Source: Pseudisothecium myosuroides (taxonomy: Eukaryota; Streptophyta; Bryopsida; Hypnales; Lembophyllaceae). Taken from it: a stretch of 64,000 bases of DNA. Location: assembly GCA_951799445.1 (NCBI GenBank), contig OX637288.1:45151288-45215287 (forward strand), read 5' to 3'. Of this stretch, positions 23,578-37,100 are shown piece after piece. Position 1 is the first letter of the stretch. Each line of letters begins with the position of its first letter. Under the pieces are notes generated by a model. The model was not told where the DNA came from. It did no database searches and saw nothing but the letters and a program-made list of their open reading frames with translations. A program made the position numbers and the translations under genes.

Positions 23578-23664
23578 TTAACCCTGAGCCCCTCACCACC
23601 TAAGGAGACAAAATACGTCCCCTTTTCAATGTGTTATGAGATACTCTAGGCGGTGAGGGGTTAA
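23578..23664. mobile_element. Tiny piggyBac-like MITE
   Basis: TTAA (23578-23581) and TTAA (23661-23664) flank a 79-bp body. Its ends are an imperfect inverted repeat: one side carries CCCCTCACCACCTAAGG (after a 4-bp insertion), the other the complement of CCCCTCACCGCCTAGAG. TTAA targets and C-rich starts are the mark of piggyBac-type elements. Confidence 0.55.
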
Positions 23665-25129
23665 AGGATGCCACAACCATTTATTGTCTGATGAATGATA
23701 GGGAACCCTTCTACGTAGGACAGAAGTGCAACTATTCATCCTTGGAATTTTGTTGTGAAAAGGAAAGGTCTTCTCTAGTGGTTTGATTTTCAATGAGTAC
23801 TTTTGCATTTTTTTTAAGCCAATAATTCACATAGTATCCAAAAGAATGATTTCCATAGTCATCAACCCGTTTTTTAAGGGTTAAACAATCGTAATGTAAA
23901 TCATACTATGAAATTGGAAGTAAACCATGAACATTGTACATTGAAGTTAAATTTACCACTCTTTTAGTTTAAGATATTAATAAAAGTATTATACATATTG
24001 TTTGACATTTCTTTCTAATAATTATTTTTGGTTTCAACACACTTTGCTTGTACAAATGTATTGATTCTAAAATAATTTGGAATATATGTGACAACTAAAC
24101 CTCCTAATACAATACATTGAATTCACCTTATATAATAATATTTTTTCACTAGATATTGTGAGATTGGTCATTTTTTCTATTGGTAATATCAAAACTTAGA
24201 ACTTGAACATTGAACCTATCCTAACATACATTGTTTGAATTTTGAACACAAGAATTACATTCACCATGGACACACAATAAATTCCTAAATTGCACATCAA
24301 ACAAGCAATAGCCCAAAAAATATTCTTTTTTTGTTCAAGATTAATATTCAATATTGTTATTTCTATAAATACTTTCTTCTTCGATCATTGTCTTGAAAAT
24401 CATCAAATGAATCACCTCCAATCCTTGATGTGCTAGAATACTCCATGCTCACCATTAAAAATACTCTAAATTCACAAACTAAATTTCAAAAATCACTTAA
24501 TTTTTTTTATTCACCAAATTGGACTCTCTCTCTCTCTCTCTCTACCTATAAACCTATGAATCACTAGTGGTATATATTGCTATTTTCAACACCAAATTCA
24601 AACATTTTTGTTCTAAAAAAAATTCATTGATTAAACTCAAATTGTAAGCTAAAAAGTTAATTTTTTTGGAAAATGATACCAACTATTGAGTAGGTCCTTG
24701 CATATTATAAATACTATGTATTAGAATATGGAAAATGGTAGTCATAGGTCCCCTTTGGATTTGCTTCATTATTTCTACAACAACTTGCACTTGCATTTTA
24801 TTGACAATTTTTGAGTGTGGACAATAATATGCCACTAAATCACTATACTGAAATGGTTATTTAGTATAGTCAAAACTATTTATTTCAAGGACATACTATT
24901 CATCATTAGTTGTAATGGTGGCATTGTAGTATTTGTGGTGTACAAGGGTAGCATTGTTAGAATTGGTCACTCTAATTTTTATATTCACCAATTATTCATC
25001 CATTCTCAATTACCAGTTTGGTTTAGCATTACATCCATAGTTGTTGTCTAGAAACAATTCATCACAACCACATCATAATAATCCCTAAAGGACCAAATGC
25101 TCATTCAATATATACTTGAAACTTCTAGT
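23665..25129. other. AT-rich intergenic DNA, nothing recognised
   Basis: Very low GC, no supportable coding frame. Contains a (CT)n run at 24524-24543. Confidence 0.6.
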
Positions 25130-25720
25130 AGGGTCATATGAAGTCGATTTTTAATACATATGGAGTAGATGTTTTCAAAATTTTGACACAAGATGGAAAC
25201 ATTCATCCCCTTCAAGGGAATTTAAAACAAAAATTTGATCGAATGCTTGGATCAAAAGTTATGTTGCCCAAATATATTTAAGCAATTTTGGGCATCTTTT
25301 GCTAATTTTTTCATCTACTAAGTCTAGGTTTTTTAGTACATAGGGTAACTAACATGATATATTATATAATTGCAATAAACTAAATCTAGCACAAAACCTC
25401 ATTCTAAAAGGAGTCAAACCCTACTAGCCTTGCCGGCAAGTTATAGAAAAAATATTTTTTTTCTAGCTTCAAATGCTATTATTTTGAAATTTGTAGTCTT
25501 AAAGTTCTTGAAATTTTTCCTATATGTTCCAAATGTTTTCCTCTAACTATTTATTATTTGGATTTCAAATTTAAAAAAAATTCATTTCACAAGAAATCAT
25601 TAAAAAAAATTGAGTAGTATATTGCCAATTCACTTAATAACTTCTTCACATTGCAAGGTGATTTAGAGTAAGCTAAACTCCATATTTGCTTTTGAAATTT
25701 TGCATGAGTATAACTAACAA
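25130..25720 (-). repeat. Dispersed repeat copy 2 (inverted relative to 10440-11015)
   Basis: Reads as the diverged reverse complement of 10440-11015; see that entry for shared blocks. Homology seems to fade near both limits given here, which I estimated by eye. Confidence 0.7.
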
Positions 25721-26797
25721 GATTTAGAACTCAATGATAGAAAGATGCAAATTCATCAAGAGCAAAAAACTTACTCCTAGAGGGCTCAATAAGATTCTTT
25801 TAATTTCTATCTCAATATGGGTATCTTAGTGAATTTGATTTAAAGAATTAATTGATCTTTCTATTTCATTGGATGGATAGATGTATGTTCAAAAACCTTT
25901 GATTCAACCTATTTTGATTAACTTTGTGATCCTAAAGTCCCAAGTGTACCCTTAGAGGACACTTGAAGATTAAAATAGGTTCCTATGATCTCAATTATTG
26001 GCATGATTTTTTGAAATTTTGTAGGATAGGAGATTAGATTAGCTTTGAGGTAAAATAAAGCTATGCTACACAAAGCTCAAAATAGTTGAATTTTATGCAA
26101 CCAAAAAATTCACAAAAATTTAAAATAATATAATATTTTTTTTTGTAGACTGTATTTTTGTCTATATATGGCACAATTGATTCATTTCATAAAGACCCAA
26201 GGCTTGGTGCACTTAAAAATACATATATGGCATCAATTTTTGGAGGCTTTGGCGTCAAAGAGCCGGAATTGGCTTTAGCCCCTCAAAAGATCCAACTTAG
26301 GCTCTAGATTCCTTCTATTGTTTTATATGGAGTATATATTATGAGAAGAATAACACTAAATCAAGCATCATCACAAATTGATTTAATCTATACAAAATTC
26401 CATTATAAAATGTACGCAAAAAGTATCTCCAAATGTTTTTTTGAACTTTTACTCATTTTCTGACATATATTTGCCAAGTAATATTATATATGAAAAAACT
26501 TGGGACTCAAAGTTGGGACCTTGGTCTTGACATTGTGAAACTCCAAATCTTATATACAACATTTTTTTATTCACCTCTTACAATCTACTGAATTGAGACT
26601 TGGAAAAAGAAGACTTGGAATGTAATAAGAACATGCCCTGAATCCAATCACCCTTGTAGATTTAAGCCAAAATTTTACAACTTCTAAATATGAGAGTTAT
26701 AGAAGTTGATTTTAGGTACATTTATAGTTAGCACTTTCTATAGGTATATAGAAAGTACATCTATAGGTACATCTATAGTTAGCACTTTAATGATATG

Positions 26798-26832
<35 letters not shown>

Positions 26833-27070
26833 GTCCAATAAAGACATGCTAAGAAGATATGGAATCTACTTTCAAATGTCAACAAGATTCAATATATAAG
26901 AAGATAATTTAGTAATATTTAAGAACAGTAATCAAATACTTATTGTAAAAATTTTAGGTGCAATTATCTTAATATCATTGCGTTGACCAAGGACAAATAG
27001 ACTCCTAAACAAGTATCAATGCTATAAATAGAAACATTTAATTGTTAAAAATTCACTATCTTCATTTTAG
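25721..27070. other. AT-rich intergenic DNA with microsatellite
   Basis: No gene. A (TA)n run lies at about 26802-26830. Just before it, 'ataggtacat(c/t)tatagttagcactt' is repeated at 26715-26790. Confidence 0.6.
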
Positions 27071-27800
27071 GGGTTAATTAACCCTTAAGCGCTCAAGTGA
27101 CCATTTTTGGTTGCTGCTTGACTTTGGGGAGCAATTTTGGGCAGAGAAAAAAATTTCACCTTTTTTTTTTTCAAATTAGATTGGGTTGTGTTTCAATATT
27201 TATATTCAAACCTAAAATTGCTATAGTCAAACAAAAATTATAAGGGAAATAGCAAAAAGTATTTAGAATTTTCCTAGTGTTGAAAAATTTACTATTTGGA
27301 GAAAATGTTCATGTTTTCATGACTAGATCTCATGCATTTTTTCACAAATCAATAGAAACCACGATTTTGAACAATAAAATAATTCAAATGCTAAAGATAG
27401 AAATTGTGTTTTGGGTGAATTTTTGAAGAGAATCTAAAAATATTTTTATAATTTTGACCATATGGATACTTTCTACTTTTTGTGCTTCACATTATCTTCT
27501 TTGATGCAAACTTCATAAAAGTTGTAGAACTTATATTTTTTTAACACATTTGTGTTTTGTTCAAAACCATTAGACTTTTACGAGTTAAAACCTATAAGTG
27601 TCAGTACTACTTTATATTCTATTCCTAAATATGATTCTTTTTGACACTTTGGCAACCTTCTAAGGAATCATACTGGAAATTGTAGTCACAATAGTAGGCC
27701 TTACCTACTATTGTAGTTACAATTGCATGTTGAAGTTTTTTCTTTGTACAATCATTAGTCTTGAAAAATTGCATCTACATCCTTCTGTTTTACTTGACAC
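27071..27800. other. Possible remnant of TTAA-flanked elements
   Basis: 27071-27090 reads GGGGTTAATTAACCCTTAAG, as if the right end of one TTAA-targeting element abuts the left end of another. I could not find partner ends, and the remaining sequence is AT-rich without genes. Confidence 0.3.
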
Positions 27801-28013
27801 TTAACCCCTAAGAGCTCAACCATCCATTAAATAGATGATGAATGCTATGAAAAATGCACTTCATCCAATTAATATTCTTGAGGAAGCTTCTAGAACATTC
27901 ATGTACGGTAATACAATCAATAATAATAAAGAATGCTCAGTCTATAAGAATCAGTCATTACAGATATATTGAAGAAGTTTCTATTATTTTTTAGGTCAAG
28001 CACTAGAGGTTAA
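27801..28013. mobile_element. piggyBac-like MITE, about 205 bp
   Basis: TTAA at 27801-27804 and 28010-28013. The left end reads CCCCTAAGAGCTCAACC; the complement of the right end reads CCTCTAGTGCTTGACC. The match is imperfect but the spacing and TTAA flanks fit. Confidence 0.45.
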
Positions 28014-30650
28014 AATGTGAGCTTCAAAATTGCCTGACTGCCTCAAAGCTTGAGCTCAAGTCACTTGAGCTGTCTGAAAGGTGCTCAAAATTGTGTGCTC
28101 ACAGTCTCACTCAGGCTCGTGTTGACAAACATCTCCTGTCAGTTGGGTATCCTGTTGCTGCCCAGCAGCGTTTGCGAAGTTTTTGCAGCTGCCCCAGTAA
28201 CTTGCCTATTCTTTGTAGAAGGAGCCAGTTTGTTTTTCCCTTGGGCACCAATTGCATCCTCTTCTTTTGAAAATCTCTTGATTCATTTCCTTGAGAAACA
28301 AATTCTCATTGGTTACTTTCCTTCAACTTCAAATTTGCAGAGGCTATACAATCCTCCTCTTTCAAAGACATGCAAGTTTTGAAACTAAACTCCAATTTTT
28401 TAATTTTTTTGGGAAACAAACGGACGATTTCCATTGCAAGGGGAAACAATACATTGAGCTGACAGACTTAGTCTCCAGCAAAAGGACTAAACTCCAAATT
28501 TCATTACATAGGCAAATGCAAATGACGGAAAAGAAGATGGCCACCATGAGCAACCCAAAAGTGATACCTGTCCCCTTGTCCAAGCACTCCAAGTCCATCA
28601 ACGGCCAACTCTAAAGTAATTATAAATACCTGCCTTGTACAAGAACATATTCACCTCCAACAACCCAAGTATTAGCCTTGAATTCAAAATGGCAAGTGGC
28701 TAAAATCTAACAATTTCATGAAAGCGAAGGCTACATATCTACCTTTCATTTTTACACACCAATTGGATGCTAATATTACCAATTTCAGTTTGTCTGGTTT
28801 AGGATCCTCCATTTTCGCACTCCAACCAGTTATTTTTCCAAAGGCACTGGCAATTAATGAGCTAGCCGGTGGGTTCTTCCAGAACATTCATTGCTGCCAA
28901 GGAGCTCCCCTGTGAGAAATTTAGTGGCAAAACTCGACAAACCACATGATATCACATTGATCAAGTGTGCTTTGTTTGTGTCCTCTCAACATCCACAACA
29001 GTACTCTTATTTGTATCATCATGTTGATAGATAATAAGTTGAAATGGAGATGGTATTTCCACCAAGAAAAATACAGTACACAAGATGGAGACCGTTGAGC
29101 TTACTCAGTTCATGAGCAGACAGACTACTATCATTCCAGAGTCCAGGCATGTCTGACTAATTTTATTACAAGAAACAAAAGAAAAGCCTAAAAATTAATG
29201 TTGTCCACTCTCAGGAAGAATTGGAGGTTGACGGCCATGAACAAGGTCATAAGATAAGTTGCAGTTCTAAACCATGATTAAAAGTTATACCATGCACAGG
29301 AAGTATACTGTAGCATGAGAGCCCATCACTCAAGACTGTGATAGATATCAGTGCTCTGCAATTGCCCACCTAAGTTATACATTCAAGCACTCTATATTCT
29401 CCAAGTCTGAAATTCATTACTTATGTATGTAGTCATAGCTTAAGAAAGCAAAATCTTGGCAATAGGCTCTTCATTTTGCTGTGCCTTCAGTTTGGCATGA
29501 TTTTGCTTTCTTAAGGATGATTTACCAAGGCCTCTGTAATATTTGCTGTGTAATATTTGCTTTATAGATAGCTTTCGAAGAAGTTTATTTTGCTTGTGTG
29601 CAATGTCTAAATTTGAATTTGTTTGGTGTCTATTCATAGTACTTTTGGGTGCGCTTCCAATGATAGTGATTTCAAGTTCTAATTATAAACTAGTGGAAAA
29701 TTTATTTGGAGGGTTAATAGGCTAGTTTTATTAGAGGCACCTATAAAATATTTTAGAGGAGTTCCAAATTTAAATTTTTTAGTATGACATTTTAAAATTC
29801 ACCTTACTATCTTCAGTTCAAGCACTTTGAAATTAAGAATTCCTATGCTAGGGTCATATTCATTAAAAAGTAATTCAAAATATAATTAAATATGAAATCT
29901 AATGAAAATTTTCAAAAATTATAACATGCTATAATTTACTAGCATAGAAAACATCAATGAAAATAATCATAATCCTCAAAAAACCCATAAAACCAAAGTT
30001 GTAAGTATCGGTAAAGCCTTGAGTACCAATAAAGCTAAGACTACTGCTTAAGGTCACAAAATATTTTGAATATTGTAAAATGAACTTCCAAAAACTCTAA
30101 ATTGAGTTAATAAATAAACATTCGGCCCAAAAAGAAATGCTTTTTTATGGGGCTTAACAAATCTGACCCCAACCTATGGTAAACTTACTCTATATAGGAG
30201 GCAACCCATTCTTGATCACCCCCCCATTCTTGGTATGTAAATTGTTCACTTTATGCTCAAAAGGAGACTAACAATGATTAATTGTGGTGCGGTTCCCAAT
30301 GCAATTGTGGCGCAACTTGATCAACTTCAAGACTCTCAATATTGCAACACCCCTTGGTCAATTTTGTTTTCAGCCCAAGGTCGGAAATAGCAAGTCCTAT
30401 ATCACCAGTATGGGAGGAATAGAATCTTCGACTGAAAAATTCACCATAATCATATTTAGAGAAATAAAAATCTGGAAAATTATGAAAATCTTCTGAACTC
30501 TAAATCTAAAATTTCCCAGTGAAGAAACCCACCCTCCAGAGTCCAGATGTGTGTAATTACTTAAGTGGTCGGACATGGGTTGCCTCCCTTAATTCAGTTC
30601 TACCCTACTTACAGAAAGTGTAATTTTAATGATTACCATGATGGAATAAA
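28014..30650. other. Intergenic stretch with possible exon remnants
   Basis: 28020-28200 on the plus strand reads like a helical exon (Leu/Glu/Ser/Lys-rich). 28690-28360 on the minus strand includes TWVVGGEYVLVQGRYL and, in the same frame further on, a membrane-like stretch GLLMVAIFFSVICICLC. These could be debris of a gene. I could not build a gene model or recognise a family. 29000-30650 is AT-rich and shows nothing. Confidence 0.3.
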
Positions 30651-30947
30651 ATTGACTTAACTTACTTCTGCAAGACCTGCCACTGACTCCTCAGAACCCC
30701 TAATAAAACCAAAAGAGGAGGCTGTTCTGAGCCCTGACAGGCGCCCTGTACGCATCCGCCCGTTGAAAGCGGCGACCACGACGAAGCAATGCGGTTGAGA
30801 TTTCAAACGAGGTGCCGATCGCGGACAAACGACCAGAAACGGGACCTGGAGCTGGACTGCTGGAGCTTGGCTATGGAGCCGTTGCCACCGACAGGCGCCC
30901 TCCAACAACCTCGAGCTAGGAGGACCTGACGGCATTCAAAGCAACGC

Positions 30948-32030
30948 AACGTCTATGGCGCTGTAGAAAGAAATTCCTTGGCATGGTATTTGCCTTTGAT
31001 CCGTCTCTCGGCATTGCATTCCTCATCAATTTCAATTCCATCCGTTGAACTCCCTTCAGTAGTGTCGCAACCTCTGTCGGGATCATCGCGCGCTTCTAGC
31101 TTTCGTTGCTGCTTCGTCCTTCCGAGGTATGCGTCTATGTGCGATTGATCGGGCGTCTATCTTTAGTCGTAATTAACATCGCGCTATTTTTTAGCTGATT
31201 TTGCATTGCCAATTTTTCTTTTTCCAATTTTTCATGCTCATGTTCTTGTTCTGCGAATTAGCATTGTAGGGAGTGGTATGAACGTCTGTGGCGCTGTAGA
31301 AAAAATTCTTGGCATGGTATTCCGTCTCGGCTTAGCTTGCATTCCTCATCAATTTAATTCCATCCGTTGAACTCCCTCCCTTCAGTGTCGCAACCTCACT
31401 CGTCGGGATCATCGCGCGCTTCTTCGTTGCTGCTTCGTCAGTCCTTCCGAGGTATGCGTATCCGCTTTAGTCGTAATTAACGTTACGCTATTATTAGCTG
31501 ATTTTGCATTGCAATTTTTCTTTTTCCAATTTTTCTTGCTCATGCTCTTGTTCTGCGAATTAGCATTTTAGGGAGTGGCACGGCATAAGTTGCATTTCTC
31601 ATCAATTTCATCCGTTGAACTCCCTTCAGTGTTGTCGCAACCTCAGTCGTCGTGATCGCGCGCTTCTTTCGTTGCTGCTTCGTCAGTCCTTCCGAGGTAT
31701 GCGTTCGGGCGTCTGTCCGCTTTAGTCGTAATTAACATCGCGCTACTTTTAGCTGATTTTGCATTGCCAATTTCTCTTTCTCCAATTTTTCTCGTTCACG
31801 TTCTTGTTCTGCGAATTAGCATTTTAGGGAGTGACATGGCATGGTATGGCATTGTCTCAGACGGGAGATTCGGTCTTTTGCTGTTCCGTCGTCACCTTTG
31901 GTATGCGTCCGTCTTAATTTCAGTGACGCTATGTTTAGTCGGATTAATTTGGACGGATACATTGTCAACTTTGGTTTTCTTGAATTATTGAGTACTTTGT
32001 TGCGAGTGAGTATTTTAGGGAGTGGCATCG
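30948..32030 (+). repeat. Tandem array of a promoter/first-exon-like unit
   Basis: Three clear copies and a degenerate fourth of a unit of about 250-335 bp (starts near 30948, 31285, 31584 and 31838). Each contains 'ttgaactcccttcag', 'gtcgcaacctc', 'atcgcgcgcttc', a donor-like CCGAG|GTATGCG and an acceptor-like 'gcgaattagcattttag|GGAGTGG'. This looks like a 5' exon plus the start of its intron, duplicated head to tail. The last acceptor leads into the open frame at 32022-32210. The region is GC- and CpG-richer than its surroundings, as plant promoters often are. A 92-codon frame on the minus strand (30935-30657) lies just outside and is unsupported. Confidence 0.7.
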
Positions 32031-32210
32031 GGGACGTCGGAGTATCGTCGTAGCTTAGACGATAGATTTGATCGATCTCTAAATGAACTTGTTCTGGCTG
32101 CCTCAATTAATTCGAGCTGCATTGTTGATGAAGACTACGCGACCGTCCTGTGCGGCGAGTTCTATAAATTTGCTGGTGCCAGGTTCTTCGTTGACAGACT
32201 GTTTGCTTGA
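32022..32210 (+). CDS. Small hypothetical exon downstream of the tandem array
   Basis: An open frame without an ATG start (GTG at 32022) encodes about 62 residues including SEYRRSLDDRFDRSLNEL and DEDYATVLCGEFYKFAGARF, a plausible folded segment. It begins right after the acceptor 'tattttag', so it may be an internal or second exon whose start codon lies elsewhere. I do not recognise it. 32210-33215 shows no certain continuation; an exon-like block at 32755-32982 follows an acceptor 'tttcgtag'. Confidence 0.3.
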   Translation: MASGTSEYRRSLDDRFDRSLNELVLAASINSSCIVDEDYATVLCGEFYKFAGARFFVDRLFA

Positions 32211-33227
32211 ACGTACTGCATAGTGGTATGTTATGTGTCTGTAGTTACGCCCAGTGAGAAGAGTGCCTCGCTGTACCTCGGTTGCAAAACGTTCTTTTTT
32301 TAACTGTCTGCATTTTAGTATCGTTGCTGTGAAGAGCAGCGTTCAAGAATGTTCTCACTTTCTAGCTCAGTGCCAACTCGAACGATTTCCCTACGTTTTT
32401 CAATTTCATCGGAGAGGTTGCAGCTCAAGGACACTAGATGTTGAAAAAGGGCAGATACAAATGCAAAACTAACTAGCAAACCGTATCCAAGTATCTCAAA
32501 TGTGAACGATCCGATCGCTCTTCATAGCAATCATCAGTATATTATTGGTATATTGATTGAAATCTTTGCATTTCGAGCCTTTATTTATTTTCAACTATTT
32601 TCAACTTGATCCACAATTACGTACTTCTGTAGCCACGAAACCCATTGCGTTGAGTCTCGAATATCTGAAGGGATGTCTGCGGTTTCCAATTTTTTAACGT
32701 GTGAATCATGAATAGTCTTGAAATAATTCTTCTGTTTTCAAGTTTTTTCGTAGGCGCTAAGTGCTCTACGAAAGTCGCTGCACAGGTCTTGTCCACGTAA
32801 TTGCTTCTGGGCTCCTTGCTAACGGTTTAGATAGCTCTCGTATCTCGCTGCATGAGCGCCTTGAGTTCCTCGGTTACTCTTACCTGAATGCACGTACACT
32901 ATCCGCGGGTCCTCCGTTTCTCCCATCAGAATCCTTAGTCATATGTAGCAATCGGGGCCAAGATAATCGGAAAAAGGAGTAATCAATTAGTAACCCGTTT
33001 TATTCGGTTCCCCGATTTCTAATTCGATTTCTTTAACCGCTTCTTTAAACACTTCTTAATCTCTGCATTTCCATTTACAGCTCAAGAACAAAGTCTTATG
33101 AAACAAGCATGGAGAAAAACACAGATTAAGGCAATCGAGAATACAATTAAGCATTGTAATTAAACGGAAGATTCCGTTTCCGGTACCCTGCTTGTAGCTA
33201 CTTGTTTGATCTGACAGAACGCATGAA

Positions 33228-33650
33228 ATGGCCAACTCTGGCAATTTAAAAGAAATAGTGAAATTGCAGACCCAGTGGTTTATTATTCCCTTTCTTGCTG
33301 TGCTTTACCTTTCTGTGCTTTCCTGTGTGGCACTGGAGAATCGGTTGTTCAAGGTCTCAGCTGTGATTTTCCTGTGGCTTCTGTCCCTTTCATTCAAGGT
33401 CGTAGTCTTCGAAGGTTCGTCCTCAGTTGTCCAGGGGTCTTCGCGTTCTAATATGAATAGAGGAGGTAGATTGGCTATTTGCTTAGGTCGTTCAAATGTT
33501 TTCCAGCTTTCATTTGCAAAGCTGCAGAATTTGTTCTGGAGCCACATGCTCAATATGTATAACACTCAATGCGAAAATAATCTTTGTACTCTTTCTTGGC
33601 TGGCATTAATGTTTCGAGGAGACAAATTTCACGTATTTAGTTTAATGTAG
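33228..33650 (+). CDS. Hypothetical 140-residue frame with hydrophobic segments
   Basis: Starts at ATG 33228 and ends with TAG at 33648-33650. Residues 18-35 and 42-60 are hydrophobic and could be membrane helices; the rest is unremarkable. No family is recognised, and the frame may be chance in a leader or intron region. 33651-34186, before the next gene, shows nothing else. Confidence 0.22.
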   Translation: MANSGNLKEIVKLQTQWFIIPFLAVLYLSVLSCVALENRLFKVSAVIFLWLLSLSFKVVVFEGSSSVVQGSSRSNMNRGGRLAICLGRSNVFQLSFAKLQNLFWSHMLNMYNTQCENNLCTLSWLALMFRGDKFHVFSLM

Positions 33651-34186
33651 TTTCCTTTGGATTGTCTCAAAGTGTGGACCCGCGTGTGGATTGGCAACGG
33701 AGGGGCTGTGGAGTTACAGCAGCCATGCATTTATAATTTCCAGGATTGAAGTTGGAATTACAAACTGATTTCATTTGAGTTTACCAATCATGAATGTATG
33801 CACTAGAGACTACGTGGGATTTGTATGTGGAATGCATAGCATCTTCAGAAGGAATTGTTAGGGTCAATCGTTGTGGTTTCATTCTTCCGACGTGTATTTA
33901 CGCGCAGAAACCTGACCTGAAATTCCTTTTGGCAGCAGGGACCCTTCGAGATTGTACGCTGAAGCAATTTCTAGTGTCTTGACAGATGCAACTACCAGGA
34001 ACCACTCTTATTCTAGGTAGTGGCTCTCTATTTACCTATGAAGAATACGAATCTTATTGTGGAAGAGCTGAATATTTATTCACGCGACCTTGACAACATA
34101 GCATTGACCATTTTATATCCCACGGAAATTGCTCCAATAAGTTTGTAACGTCGAAGTCGAAGTCGGTTGCAGTATTGTTTTACGCA

Positions 34187-37100
34187 ATGCGAATCCGTTG
34201 TGAGAAGACCACAATGAAGTCTGTCGACACCAAGTCTGGGATATTCCCATGGGTTCCCGTAGACGAGCTCTCCGATTCTGTGAACATCGGAGACGAAGAT
34301 CTGCGTAGATTCCTCTCCGTGGATGACGAATCATGTAACTTTGATGTGGACATGACGCATCCTGAGATGAACGCACCAGAAATCGAAGTGTTCATCACAA
34401 CGCAACAGGCACCACTAACTTCCGCGCAAGGCGTTCCGAACAGAAACACGGACTCGAAGGTGACGTCAGGGTTCGTGTCCCGAGAGGACAGGCCCGGTCG
34501 CAAGGGCAAGAAGGATGGTTGGCGAAAACAAGCAGCAGTTTTGAAGGCCAAATGTGAAGTGTTGAGAATGGAGAAAGAGGTTTCTAAGCAGCGGTGGGAA
34601 GAAGGTTGCGCAGACATGGCCGAGGCCGCCCAAATGGCGCACTCTCTCCGAATCGCTGTGGAGTCCATTCTTGAGCCTGTAAGCTGAACTCGTCATTCTT
34701 CCTGTCTTGTGCAAAGCTTGTTTTGAACCGAATCAATAATGGAAATGGTGTTGTCGACGGATTTCTACTGTTGTAGAAGGATTCAATTGTGCTTGGAGGT
34801 AGCAAAATACTGAGTAGAATTAGTATTTTTTTTCATCCGTATGAAAGTTAAAACTGTTGCAAGGGACAAAAGATCTTTGCTGATGTATCAAGAGATTTCT
34901 TCATTTGGCGTGTTCTGTTTTTCTTATTCGATGATCGAGATTTGTATCCGATTCACTTACCTACTTCCCCCCTACCCCCCAAAAAGATTCTAATGCACGT
35001 CAGAATTCGATCTGTTGATAAGAGCGATTTTGCCTCTCGCAAATTGCACGATTCTGACATGCATCAGAATTATATCTTTTGACAATACTTTTGTCTTCTA
35101 TTAAAGTAGCCGCACTACAAGTAAATAAGTATCTTCGATGTGGATTCTCATGTCAAGGAATTCTTCAACTCGCAGGAAAGAAGACGAGGAATGTTTTCAG
35201 AACCTTGTACCCCTCGTAGGGCAGAACGTAAGGAAGCATCTAGTCAAGGTCTAGATGAAAGACTCCGAAGATTGAAAGCTAGCTCGGCGATGCGCTGTAA
35301 AGGAGTGGATATACACACCAACCTTGAAAATCAAGCGGAAGCGTTGCATAAAAGAATTGAGATTCTGCAGCAGAGAACTCAATTCCCGTGCTCAAACCTG
35401 AGCACTCCAGAGGAGAGTGACTCCGAGATGCAACATAGTGATCAAGTGAGCCTCACAACCTCCTTTTAATTTTTCATATTGATTAATGTTCATACGCCTT
35501 GGTCCTCCATTCATCACCCGTTAGTCTGCCGAAAACCGTCATGCTGGACCATTACCTTGACTCGGACGATAAAAATCATTATCCTCTCATGAATGTTCTT
35601 TTTTACAGCAATCAATCGACCAAGAAGTCACGAACGCTTCCACTTACAGTCCGTTGTCTGCGAAGGCCAACGACGCAGTTTATCGGCTGCTCAAGCAGGC
35701 TGTAAGTTTCCTTCAGAATCTGGTCGAAGGTACTAATAAAATAGAAAATATATTTTTAGTCGTTTATGTACAGCTCATTTGATTATTTTTATATCCGTAC
35801 TTTAGGAGCACAAGTGAAAGATGCTACAACTAAACGAAATTACCACCACTCCTAAAACAGGAGGACGGTTGCATTTTGGAAGAGGAGTTCGCTAAACAAC
35901 TGCAAACCAAAGAAACCGTCCGTGAGATTCTTGCTCAGGTTAGTGACAATCGTTTCTTGACATGGACCTACATTGACAATTCGCTTTATCAGAGTCTCCA
36001 AATTCGTGTAATTGTAGCGAAGCTAATAAAACGTACATGATTTACTTTGCAGATCAATGCCGAAGCTGAGCAATGGATACATGTACAGGGAGTGTTAAAA
36101 AATGTGAGCGTTGAAATGGCCACTTTGCAGCAAGCATGCTGGAGATGGGAAAAGCGTGCTCTCGATGCTGAATGTCTTGCCAGTAACCGGCAGCGAGAGG
36201 TAATTAAACGTTTATATCACATAAAGAAGTACTTGCGGCTCGGGATTTCTTAATTACTAATACCGGTTACTAATAAAGAAGCAGTTCCTTTAAATTCTTG
36301 TGGTTCGTGTGTGGCTCATTCGAGTAGAACGACTCAAATTAATCAGTGCAAGAAATTTGTTTTCCATGGGGCTTTAAGATCAGCTTTTTGTAAACTGGAC
36401 AGTTAGAAGAATGGCGTACGAAAGCTCAAACAGCTGAACAGACGATCGAGAAGCTAGCAGCGGAGTTGTTGCAGCTACGAGAAGTAAATGAAGGTGTCAA
36501 GCAAAGGCATGCTCTCGAACAAAGCAGGTGGCTGGACATCGGTAGTGGCCATGGTGCCACTAACAATCTTGGCTACACAGTTATTGTGCAGCCAATCTCC
36601 ACTGTCAGCAGTTCCGACAATTGCAGGTGTAGTGCATTGAAGGGCCAATTGGAAGGGTGCAAACGCTCTGCAGACTTGTGCAATACGAGCAAGCAAAATA
36701 TGCAGGGGAATCTTATCGTGGAACCATCTGGTCTCGGCACTGTCGTCAGAGATGTGCCAGTTCCTTCCCGCCTTCCTAGTCCAAGGCGGCCTACACCAAG
36801 AGAAGTCAATGAATTTAGCAAAGCAAAGCAAAAACCTCAGAACATCGTCTCCCTGCCAGCACCGAGTAATGAAGTGATTAAAGCTACCACGGGCCCCAAA
36901 GCAGTATTTCAAAGAAGTGGGAAGGAAAGGTCGCTCTCGGTGGACAGATTGAGCTCAAGGGCACCAGTTCGGAAGGCCAGTCCAATTCGCAGTGCGAGTA
37001 TATTCACCGAGAATCAAGAAAACCTTTGTACCAGTATGAATGGCGGTTCTTCAGCAAAGAAGGTATTCGGAACAAGAGGGCAAAGTCCTGCTAGAAGACC

